This document shows, piece by piece, positions 25,314-33,194 of a stretch of 35,124 nucleotides of DNA. A model generated the notes under the pieces. The model ran no database searches. It was not told where the DNA came from and saw only the letters and a list, made by a program, of their open reading frames with translations. The position numbers and the translations under genes are program-made. Each line of letters starts with the position of its first letter. Positions within the stretch are counted from its first letter, which is position 1. This DNA comes from Acidimicrobiaceae bacterium (GTDB taxonomy: Bacteria; Actinomycetota; Acidimicrobiia; Acidimicrobiales; Bog-793), in the NCBI GenBank assembly GCA_025464005.1, contig JAODBO010000039.1, positions 1-35,124 of the forward strand. Direction: 5' to 3'.

Positions 25314-27776
25314 GTGGTCGCACCCCGGAGAGGTGGGCAGCGCCGTGATGATCGCGTGAGCGCCCCCGAGCTGCTCGATCCCAGGGCGCTGGCGGCGGAT
25401 CTCACGAGGGCGAGGTCGGCCGCGATCGACGCCGGCTTTGACTTCGTCGACCTCGACTCGTTCGAGATCGATCCCGCGTCGGCACACGTGTTGCCCGAGC
25501 CTCGCGCGCGCCGCGACCGCGCGGTCGGCATCGGCTGGCGCTATGGCCTCCCGATCGTCGCGGTCGCCCACCCCGAGGACCTCTTCACGCTCGATGACAT
25601 ATATCTCGAAGCCGGTCGAGATGTGCACATTGTCGTCGCGAGCGACCTGCAGATCGAGCAGTGGATCGACCGGATCTACGTCAAGCCGGCAGCGCGTCAC
25701 GATCCGGTCACAGTCGGGCCCGCGGAGCTCATACCTGCTCGCAGCGGAGACCTCTCGGGTTGGACGAGCCCGATTCCCCCCGCGCCGAGCGCCCACCTGT
25801 CCGTCGTCGGGGGCGCCGATCCCTCGCCCGCACTCACGGGACAGTCTTCGCCTGCACTCGATATCTCGCCGGTCGTGACCGAGTCCACCGTGGCCGAAAT
25901 CGCCGACGACGCGACCCCGGATCCGGCGGGCGAAGAGGTTCCCCAGCTCCGCGTCATTTCGGGGTCCGCTCTCGACGCCGAGCCGCTGATCGGCATCGAG
26001 GACAATCTCGGCGTCGATCTCGAGGAGGATCCCGCCCCGACCGGCCTTGACGCCGGTCTCGACTCGGGCCCGGAGCCATTCGGCGAGCTGGGGTCTCTCG
26101 CCCGCATCCTCGTCGATACCGGAAAGGTCAGCCCGAGGGACATGGAGGTCGTCCTGCGACAGCAGGTCGCGTCGGGGCGGCCGCTGCGGGAGGTCCTCGC
26201 TGAGCTCGGGCTCGTGAGCGAGGGCGAGCTCCAGCGCGCCGTAGCTCAGGTGGAAGGTCTCGAGTTCGTCGACCTGAACAACTGGACGATCGATCAAGCG
26301 GCGGCCGAGCTCCTCCCCGAGTCGCTCGCGCGCCGGTACCACATTCTCGGGATCGGGTTCCGTGGCGAGCGGCCGGTGATCGCCATGGCGAACCCGTCGG
26401 ATGTGTTCGCGCTCGACGACGTGCGCTCGCTCCTCGGCCGTGAGGTCGAGGCGGTGATCTGTGCGCCCCAGCAGGTCACGGACTACCTGCTGCGGATCTA
26501 CCGCCGCAGCGACGAGACGGACGTTGCGGCTCGAAATGCAGCGCTGTCCGCCGCGGCATCCGAGGCGACCCAGCTCGGTGAGATCAACGACCTGCACGTG
26601 GTGGTCGAAGACGCCCCGATCGTGAAGTTCGTCAACTTGATCATGCGCCAAGCGCTCGACGAGCGGGCGTCCGACATCCACATCGAGCCGACCTCCGACG
26701 ACCTGCAGGTGCGCTTTCGCATCGACGGCGTGCTCCATCACGTCACGAGCGCACCCAAGGCGATCCAAGGCGGCGTGGTGTCGCGTCTCAAGATCATGGC
26801 GGACCTCGACATCGCGGAGCACCGCGTCCCGCAGGACGGTCGGCTCTCCCTTACTGCAAGCAACCGCGAGATCGACCTGCGAGTCGCGACGCTTCCGACC
26901 GTGCATGGCGAGAAGGTCGTCCTACGGGTGCTCGACAAGTCCACCGCACCGCTCGATCTGGCACGCCTCGGTTTCATGCCGGAGGTCCTCGCACGTTACG
27001 AGGAGTCCTACCGCAAGGCGTCCGGCACGATCCTCGTGACCGGTCCCACCGGCTCAGGCAAGTCGACGACCCTCTATGCGACGCTCAACAAGCTCAACCT
27101 GCCCGAGCGCAACCTCATCACCGTCGAGGATCCTGTGGAGTACCAGCTCCGGGGGGTCAACCAGGTGCAGGTCAATCCGAGGGCCGGCCTCAATTTCGCG
27201 AACGCGCTCCGCTCGATTCTCCGGTCCGATCCTGACGTCGTGCTCGTCGGTGAGATTCGAGACCGTGAGACCGCGACGATCGCTGTCGAGGCGGCGCTCA
27301 CGGGCCATCTCGTCCTCACCTGCCTGCACACGAACGACGCCGCCAGCTCGCCGCTCCGCCTGATCGAGATGGGAGTGGAGCCGTTCCTCGTCTGCTCGGC
27401 ACTGGACTGCGTCCTCGCGCAGCGCTTGGCGCGCCTGCTCTGCCAGAACTGCGCCGAGGACTACCAGCCGACACCGGAGGAGCTGATCGCGGCGCGCTGG
27501 GTGCCGGAGAACACGCCGCCCTCGGGCGAGTTGCGCTTTCGGCGCGCCACCGGCTGCCAGGCCTGCAGCAATACGGGCTATCACGGACGCCTGGCGATCC
27601 AAGAGGTCATGACCGTTACCGAAGAACTGGAGCGGGCGATCCTCGCTCGAGCACCGACAGAGGAGATCAAGCGGCTCGCGGTGTTCGAGGGTATGAGGAC
27701 TCTGCACCGCGACGGGCTTCGTAAGGCAGCGATGGGGCTTACGAGCCTCGAGGAGATCCTGAGGGTGATCGTATGA
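25314..27776 (+). CDS. pilB: Type IV pilus extension ATPase PilB with two MshEN-like domains
   Basis: 820 residues from GTG 25314 (GTG 25356 is a plausible alternative; neither has a strong ribosome site). That is about 250 longer than typical PilB. A first MshEN-like block (about 20-130) carries FVDLDSFEID and LFTLDDIY; a Pro/Asp-rich linker runs to about 255; a second MshEN block (about 258-395) has SLARILVDTG, FVDLNNWTID and VFALDDV. The ATPase follows: SDIHIEPTSDD, Walker A GPTGSGKST at 577-585, Asp box VEDPVEY, Walker B VLVGEIRD, and a zinc site of C710, C713, C748 and C751. The expected RLGxxL-type c-di-GMP contacts are altered. It powers pilus polymerisation and ends in an ATGA overlap with the second pilT. 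Confidence 0.93.
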   Translation: MVAPRRGGQRRDDRVSAPELLDPRALAADLTRARSAAIDAGFDFVDLDSFEIDPASAHVLPEPRARRDRAVGIGWRYGLPIVAVAHPEDLFTLDDIYLEAGRDVHIVVASDLQIEQWIDRIYVKPAARHDPVTVGPAELIPARSGDLSGWTSPIPPAPSAHLSVVGGADPSPALTGQSSPALDISPVVTESTVAEIADDATPDPAGEEVPQLRVISGSALDAEPLIGIEDNLGVDLEEDPAPTGLDAGLDSGPEPFGELGSLARILVDTGKVSPRDMEVVLRQQVASGRPLREVLAELGLVSEGELQRAVAQVEGLEFVDLNNWTIDQAAAELLPESLARRYHILGIGFRGERPVIAMANPSDVFALDDVRSLLGREVEAVICAPQQVTDYLLRIYRRSDETDVAARNAALSAAASEATQLGEINDLHVVVEDAPIVKFVNLIMRQALDERASDIHIEPTSDDLQVRFRIDGVLHHVTSAPKAIQGGVVSRLKIMADLDIAEHRVPQDGRLSLTASNREIDLRVATLPTVHGEKVVLRVLDKSTAPLDLARLGFMPEVLARYEESYRKASGTILVTGPTGSGKSTTLYATLNKLNLPERNLITVEDPVEYQLRGVNQVQVNPRAGLNFANALRSILRSDPDVVLVGEIRDRETATIAVEAALTGHLVLTCLHTNDAASSPLRLIEMGVEPFLVCSALDCVLAQRLARLLCQNCAEDYQPTPEELIAARWVPENTPPSGELRFRRATGCQACSNTGYHGRLAIQEVMTVTEELERAILARAPTEEIKRLAVFEGMRTLHRDGLRKAAMGLTSLEEILRVIV

Positions 27777-29503
27777 CCGTTGGAACGCATCTCGTATCGG
27801 CGTGGTCCCAGAGCGTCGTCGACGCTCTCGTCACGAGCGGCCGGCTCGATGAGGCCGCCGCGGACGGCGCCCTTGCGCGCGCCGCTGCCGAGGGCAGGCC
27901 GATCCTGAGCATCCTCGCCGACTCGGGACTTGTCGACATCGCAGCCGGGCTCTCGTGTCTGTCTGCCATCTCGGGAGTACGAGCGGTCGACGTGGTCGCT
28001 CGACCCCCGACCGATGACGCGTTAGCCACCGTGCCGCTCGAGGTCGGACGGAGGTTCCGGTCGATCGGCTACCGCATCGACGATGGTCGGCTGTTGCTCG
28101 CATGTGCCGAGCCCCTCGGGGTGGCCGAGCTCAGGTCGCTCGCCGGAGCGCTGGGTCGCGAGCTGGCCGAGTGCGTCCTCATCGACCCGGCTGCAGTGGA
28201 CCGGCTTTTGGCTGGTGGCGCCGTAGCCCGGCCCGATTATTCGCCGCGATCGGCGGAGCCGTCGGTCGAGCGCCTCGACGAGCCCGCTCGGATCGAGGGG
28301 CGCGAGCTCCTCGCGCACGCGTTCGAGCCCGTGCAGGTCGCGATCGGCGGTGAGGACGATCTCGTCTGGACGCCGAAGAGCGCGCCGCCCGTCGTCGCCA
28401 CCGGGCCCGACGAGCGCCACGAGGTCGGCCGCACCCCGGTGAGGCTGGATCTCGACAGCTTGCTCACCCACGCCGTCGACAACGACGCGTCCGACCTGCA
28501 CCTCGCCGACGGGTTTCCGCCCGCGATCCGGATCGACGGCTCGATCCGTCGCATCGAGGCGATGCCCTGTCTCGACAACAACCAGATCCGCCGGATGGTC
28601 TTCGACATCCTGCCGCAGGTCCAGCGCGAAAGGTTCGAGGCCACGAAAGAGCTCGACACCTCGCACACGATCCCCGGCGTCGGGCGCTTCCGAGTCAGCG
28701 TGTTCCAGCAGCGCGGCTCGATCGGCGCAGTGCTCCGGATGATCCCCTCTTCGGTCCCCCCGCTCGACACGCTCGGGATGCCGAAGGTCGTCGCGTCCTT
28801 CGCCGACCTCCGGCGTGGTCTGGTCCTCGTGACCGGGCCGACGGGCTCGGGCAAGTCGACCACGCTCGCCTCGATAGTCGACGTCATCAACCACTCGAAG
28901 CCACTGCACATCATGACCGTCGAGGACCCGATCGAGTTCCTGCACAGCCACGGACAGTCGATCGTCAATCAGCGCGAGGTCGGAGAGGACACCGAGTCCT
29001 TCGGGGAGTGCCTGCGCCACGTGCTGCGTCAGGACCCCGACGTGATCCTCGTGGGCGAGCTCCGGGACCTCGAGACGATCTCGACGGCGCTCACCGCGGC
29101 AGAGACCGGCCACCTCGTCTTTGCAACCCTGCACACCCAGGACGCCCCCCAGACGATCGATCGGATGATCGACGTCTTCCCGCCAAACCAGCAGGACCAA
29201 GTGCGCATCCAGCTTGCCGGTGCGCTCGAGGCGGTCGTCACCCAGCAGCTCATCCTCTCCGCGTCGGGTGTGGGGCGGGTGCCGGTCGCGGAGGTCATGG
29301 TCTGCACGCCCGGGATCCGCAACCTGATCAGGACTGGAAAGACCCACCAGGTGTACTCCCTCATGCAGACGGGGGGTGCCGACGGCATGCAGACCATGGA
29401 CCAGTCCCTCGCCCGTGCCGTTAGCGAGCACAAGATCACCGAGAGCATGGCCTTCGATCGCTCGCGCGACCCGAAGCAGCTCCGGGACTACCTGAGAGGC
29501 TGA
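27773..29503 (+). CDS. PilT-like ATPase with N-terminal MshEN-like extension
   Basis: 576 residues, ATG 27773 overlapping the pilB stop. The C-terminal 350 residues form a PilT-type ATPase: SDLHLADGFPPAIRIDG, Walker A GPTGSGKST at 355-363, Asp box EDPIEFLHSH, Walker B ILVGELRD and the His box ATLHTQD. About 210 extra residues precede it and resemble the MshEN (type II secretion E N-terminal) module: helices around LVTSGRLDEAAADGALARA, then ILADSGLVDI and a strand-rich segment DDGRLLLACAEPLGVAEL. PilT proteins normally lack this module. It may be a PilU-like second retraction motor regulated through the extra domain. Confidence 0.9.
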   Translation: MTVGTHLVSAWSQSVVDALVTSGRLDEAAADGALARAAAEGRPILSILADSGLVDIAAGLSCLSAISGVRAVDVVARPPTDDALATVPLEVGRRFRSIGYRIDDGRLLLACAEPLGVAELRSLAGALGRELAECVLIDPAAVDRLLAGGAVARPDYSPRSAEPSVERLDEPARIEGRELLAHAFEPVQVAIGGEDDLVWTPKSAPPVVATGPDERHEVGRTPVRLDLDSLLTHAVDNDASDLHLADGFPPAIRIDGSIRRIEAMPCLDNNQIRRMVFDILPQVQRERFEATKELDTSHTIPGVGRFRVSVFQQRGSIGAVLRMIPSSVPPLDTLGMPKVVASFADLRRGLVLVTGPTGSGKSTTLASIVDVINHSKPLHIMTVEDPIEFLHSHGQSIVNQREVGEDTESFGECLRHVLRQDPDVILVGELRDLETISTALTAAETGHLVFATLHTQDAPQTIDRMIDVFPPNQQDQVRIQLAGALEAVVTQQLILSASGVGRVPVAEVMVCTPGIRNLIRTGKTHQVYSLMQTGGADGMQTMDQSLARAVSEHKITESMAFDRSRDPKQLRDYLRG

Positions 29504-29526
29504 CGCTCCCCCGGGCGGCGAACGAC

Positions 29527-30762
29527 ATGACCACTACCTACGATTACAAGGTCCGCGACCGGGCCGGCAAGCTCGTCAAGGGCAAGCTCGACGCCGAGAG
29601 CGTCCCCGTCGTCGCGACGCGGCTCCGGGAGATGGGCTACCTCCCGGTGGAGATCAAGCAGACCTCGTCGTTCGGTCTGCGCGGAGACATCGGGATTCCG
29701 GGCATCACCGACCGGGTGAAGCTCAAAGAAGTCGCCATCATGAGCAGGCAGCTCGCGACGATGGTCTCGGCCGGCCTCACGCTCGTGCGCGCGCTCAGCG
29801 TGCTCGCGGACCAGCTCGAGTCGAAGCCGCTCCGCACCGCGGTTCTCGACGTGCGCGCCGACGTCGAACGTGGCTCGTCGTTCTCGTCCTCCCTGGAGAA
29901 GCACCCGAAGGTGTTCAGCCCGATCTACGTCTCGATGGTCAAGGCCGGTGAGGCGAGCGGGCAGCTCGACACCGTGCTTCTCAAGCTGGCGACCCAGATC
30001 GAGAAGCAGGTCGAGCTGCGCTCCAAGGTGCGCTCCGCCTTCACCTACCCGATTGTCGTCGTTGTGCTCGTCATCATCATCGTGACGGCGATGATGATCT
30101 TCGTCGTGCCGACGTTCAAGCACCTCTACAGCTCCTTGAACGGCAAGCTCCCGCTTCCCACTCAGATCGTCATCAAGATCTCCAACACGATCGCGAGCAT
30201 CTGGGCGCTGGCAGTGATCGCAGTGGTCGTCCTTCTCGTCGCCGGCTTCCTCCGCTGGAAGAAAAGCGACAGGGGCCGGGATCTCTGGGACAGCCTCAAG
30301 CTCCGGGTACCCGTCTTCGGCCCGCTTGCCCTCAAGATCGCGCTTTCACGCTTCACCGCCACCCTCTCGACACTGCTCCTGTCGGGTATCGGCATCATCG
30401 AGGCTCTCGAGATAACGGCCGACAATGTGGGTAATCGCGTCGTCGCGCGAGCCGCGAGGAACGCTCAGGTCGGCGTCCGCGAAGGGCGATCGCTCGCCTC
30501 GACGCTCTCGGAGTACCCGGTGATCCCAAGCATGGTGAACCAGATGATCGAGACGGGCGAGGAGTCCGGCACGGTCGGCGACATGCTCGGTCGGGTCGCG
30601 ACGTTCTATGACAACGAGATCGACGCGACCGTCAACAGCATGACGGCGTTGCTCGAGCCCGTGCTCATCGTGTTCATGGGGGTCTGTGTCGGCGCGATCG
30701 TTGTCAGCTTGTACTTGCCGATGTTCAACTACGTGAAGCTGCTCTCGCCGGCAACTTCATGA
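29527..30762 (+). CDS. pilC: Type IV pilus platform protein PilC
   Basis: 411 residues, standard length. The start MTTTYDYKVRDRAGKLVKG is the conserved PilC/GspF N-terminus. Two GspF (T2SSF) domains are visible, about 70-190 (MSRQLATMVSAGLTLVRAL) and about 280-400 (LSTLLLSGIGIIEALEI). Hydrophobic membrane segments lie at about 177-200, 228-245 and 380-402. PilC is the inner-membrane platform that couples PilB and PilT rotation to pilin movement. It lies 23 bases after the second pilT, with pilMN next, the normal order of an assembly operon. Confidence 0.95.
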   Translation: MTTTYDYKVRDRAGKLVKGKLDAESVPVVATRLREMGYLPVEIKQTSSFGLRGDIGIPGITDRVKLKEVAIMSRQLATMVSAGLTLVRALSVLADQLESKPLRTAVLDVRADVERGSSFSSSLEKHPKVFSPIYVSMVKAGEASGQLDTVLLKLATQIEKQVELRSKVRSAFTYPIVVVVLVIIIVTAMMIFVVPTFKHLYSSLNGKLPLPTQIVIKISNTIASIWALAVIAVVVLLVAGFLRWKKSDRGRDLWDSLKLRVPVFGPLALKIALSRFTATLSTLLLSGIGIIEALEITADNVGNRVVARAARNAQVGVREGRSLASTLSEYPVIPSMVNQMIETGEESGTVGDMLGRVATFYDNEIDATVNSMTALLEPVLIVFMGVCVGAIVVSLYLPMFNYVKLLSPATS

Positions 30763-30811
30763 TGGCGCACGGGAAAGCGACGGGAGCAATGGGCGACTGG
30801 GGAGAGTACCG

Positions 30812-32575
30812 GTGACGCACAAGATAGGGATCGAGGTCAGCTCGGCTTCGGTCCGGATGGCGGCGATGTCGGTGGGCAAGGGCCGGCCCCGGCTCCTCCA
30901 CTTCGCCGAGGTGAAGCTGCCCTATGGCGCGGTGGTCGACGGGGTCGTCGTCGACCGTGACGCAGTGCGCGGTGCCATCACATCGTGCATCGCGGAAGGA
31001 AAGTTCAAGGCGAGCCTCACCACGGGCGTGCTCAGGGCGAGGGTGAGCGTCGCCGGTCTACGCGCCATCATCCGCGAGATAGAGATGCCGCCCGTTCCCG
31101 ACGCCGAGCTGGACGCCGCCGTCCGGCTCCAGGCTCTCGACGTCGTGCCGTTCCCTGTCGATCGGACGCTGATCTCCGCGCGCGCCATAGGACCTGTCGA
31201 GGGCAGCGGCGCAGGCGGATCTGCGGCGCGGGTGCGCGTCCTTATAGCCGCCGCGCATCGGGATCTCGTAGAGCCGGTGGTCGACGTCGTGATCGAGGCG
31301 GGCATCGTGGTCGAGGGCGTAGATCTCGCGGCGTCCCCACTCGTCCGGGCATTCGCCAACCTGGAAGGCGAGGAGGCGGGTCCCGAGGCGGTCGTCGCGG
31401 TCGGTGCCGAGCTCACCACGGTCGTCGTCCACGAGCGAGGCGAACCATCCTTCGTGCGCACGATCGCGGGGGGCGGAAACACCGTGACCCGGGCGATCGC
31501 CGCCGCCCTCGACCTGCCGTTCCCCGACGCCGAGAGCCTGAAGCGCCGCCTAGGTGACCCGGCTAGCGCCTCGAACCTCGTGCCACCGGAGGCGATCGCG
31601 GCCGCTCGAGACGGCTCGACGGCCCTCCTCGCGGATATCCGAAGCTCTGTCGAGTACTTCTCGTCTCGCGACGGGCGGAGCGAGGTTCGCCGTGTCGTGC
31701 TCACCGGTGGGGGCGCTCAGCTGAGCGGGTTCCTCGAGCGACTGCAACAGCAGATGCGCGCAGCGGTCGTTGCGGGCGACTGGCTCGAGCGGATCGACAC
31801 CGACCGTATCGAGGTGGATCGCGATCTGCTCCGCGCGACCGGCGCCGTCGTCGTGGGCCTGACCCTCCCGGAGCCCGCCGGCCGAAAGGTCCTCGATCTC
31901 GTCCCACCGGAGACGGTGGTGGCGCGCCGGCAACGCCGCGTGGAGCGCTGGGTGGTCGCTGCCGCGGTCGTGACCGTCCTTGGGCTCGTCGTTGGGGGAG
32001 CGATTCGCTACGTCCAAGTTCACCAAGCCGAGATCGGGGTCGGTTCGCTCGACGGCGAGATAGCGGTGCTACAAGGCCAGATCCCGCACTTCGACACCGT
32101 CGCCCGGCAGAACGCCGCAATCTCCGCCGACCAAACGCTCGGCCAGCCCCTCGTCAGCCACGAGGTCGATTGGCCCGGGGTGCTCGCAGCTCTCGTGAAA
32201 TACACGCCGCCGAAGGTCGGAGCGACAGGGTTCTCGGGAACGGTCAGCGTGCCGGCGGCGGCAGCGACGACGACCGCAGCTACATCGGCCGCCGCGCAAG
32301 CTTCGCCGTCGTTACCCTCACCGACGTCCACGCTCGGGACGGTGAGCCTTTCACTCTCTGCTCCGGGCTTTCCTTCGTTCAAGCAGTGGTTCGACGCAAT
32401 GCTCGGCTCTGGTCGCTTCGTCATCGACCAGTACTCCGGCGTGACCAATGGCGCATCCGTCCCAGGCGGAGCCGCGACGAGCAGCGGAGCGGGCATCTCC
32501 TTCAGCGCGCAGCTAGGTATCACCGGTGCCACGTACACCCAACGGTTGGGGGAGTTCGAGGTGAGCGCACCATGA
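30812..32575 (+). CDS. PilM-PilN fusion protein
   Basis: 587 residues from GTG 30812, with GGGGAGAG at 30799-30806. The first 355 residues are PilM, an actin-like ATP-binding protein: IGIEVSSASVRMAAM, IREIEMPPVPDAEL, and VVLTGGGAQLSGF near 296. After LDLVPPE (361-367), resembling the INLLP-type PilN peptide that sits in PilM's groove, comes a basic stretch, one membrane segment at 380-402 (WVVAAAVVTVLGLVVGGAI), a coiled region and a PilN-like periplasmic/extracellular domain to 587. Normally pilM and pilN are separate genes; here they share one frame with no stop, so the complex is covalently fixed 1:1. ATGA overlap with pilO. Confidence 0.9.
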   Translation: MTHKIGIEVSSASVRMAAMSVGKGRPRLLHFAEVKLPYGAVVDGVVVDRDAVRGAITSCIAEGKFKASLTTGVLRARVSVAGLRAIIREIEMPPVPDAELDAAVRLQALDVVPFPVDRTLISARAIGPVEGSGAGGSAARVRVLIAAAHRDLVEPVVDVVIEAGIVVEGVDLAASPLVRAFANLEGEEAGPEAVVAVGAELTTVVVHERGEPSFVRTIAGGGNTVTRAIAAALDLPFPDAESLKRRLGDPASASNLVPPEAIAAARDGSTALLADIRSSVEYFSSRDGRSEVRRVVLTGGGAQLSGFLERLQQQMRAAVVAGDWLERIDTDRIEVDRDLLRATGAVVVGLTLPEPAGRKVLDLVPPETVVARRQRRVERWVVAAAVVTVLGLVVGGAIRYVQVHQAEIGVGSLDGEIAVLQGQIPHFDTVARQNAAISADQTLGQPLVSHEVDWPGVLAALVKYTPPKVGATGFSGTVSVPAAAATTTAATSAAAQASPSLPSPTSTLGTVSLSLSAPGFPSFKQWFDAMLGSGRFVIDQYSGVTNGASVPGGAATSSGAGISFSAQLGITGATYTQRLGEFEVSAP

Positions 32576-33183
32576 AGACGATCAATCGCGACCTGTTGAA
32601 TCGCCCGCGCGTCTGGGTCTCACTGGCCTTGGTCACAGTGCTGGCACTCGGGTGGTGGTTCGGCTGGATGTCGCCCGAGGCAACCAAGCTCGCCAGCGTC
32701 CGAGCTCGCCAGGTGGGTCAACGGGCGACGGTAGCGTCACTCGCATCGCAGCTCGCGAAGCTGCGCGCCGACGCGAAGCGGGTGCAGGCGGCGAGCCCCT
32801 TCCTCCAGCGCTTTGGCGCCGCGATCCCCGCACAGCCCGACTCTCCGGGAATCGTCGAGCAGGTCTACCACCTGTCGGTGCGCGATCGGGTCTCGCTCTC
32901 GAGCATCACCGACGACGTGTTGAGCGCGGCGTCCGGGAGCTACTCCACGATTCCGGTGTCGATGACCGTGTCGGGCGGTCACGACGCGGTGCTCTCGTTC
33001 GTCGCCGGTCTCTACAAGCTCCCGCGACTGCTGACGATCCAGAGTCTCAACCTTACGGGCATCACGAGTGTGCTGGCGACCGGGAACAGCACGTACAGCG
33101 CGACGATCTCGGCAACCGCGTACACGACCTATGTAGCGCCGGCCCACGGCTCGACGGCCGCGGTGCCCGCGACGACCAGCTGA
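32572..33183 (+). CDS. pilO: Type IV pilus inner-membrane protein PilO
   Basis: 203 residues from ATG 32572, which overlaps the pilMN stop; the upstream open frame is a shadow. A short cytoplasmic N-terminus (MKTINRDLLNRP) is followed by one membrane segment (VWVSLALVTVLALGWWFGW, about 14-32), a coiled-coil region (about 35-75) and a C-terminal alpha/beta domain with a QVYHLSVRDRVSLSS region. PilO dimerises with PilN to link the actin-like PilM to the pilus machinery. The sequence is divergent, so position next to pilMN carries much of the assignment. Confidence 0.85.
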   Translation: MKTINRDLLNRPRVWVSLALVTVLALGWWFGWMSPEATKLASVRARQVGQRATVASLASQLAKLRADAKRVQAASPFLQRFGAAIPAQPDSPGIVEQVYHLSVRDRVSLSSITDDVLSAASGSYSTIPVSMTVSGGHDAVLSFVAGLYKLPRLLTIQSLNLTGITSVLATGNSTYSATISATAYTTYVAPAHGSTAAVPATTS

Positions 33184-33194
33184 GACGGTGGTCG

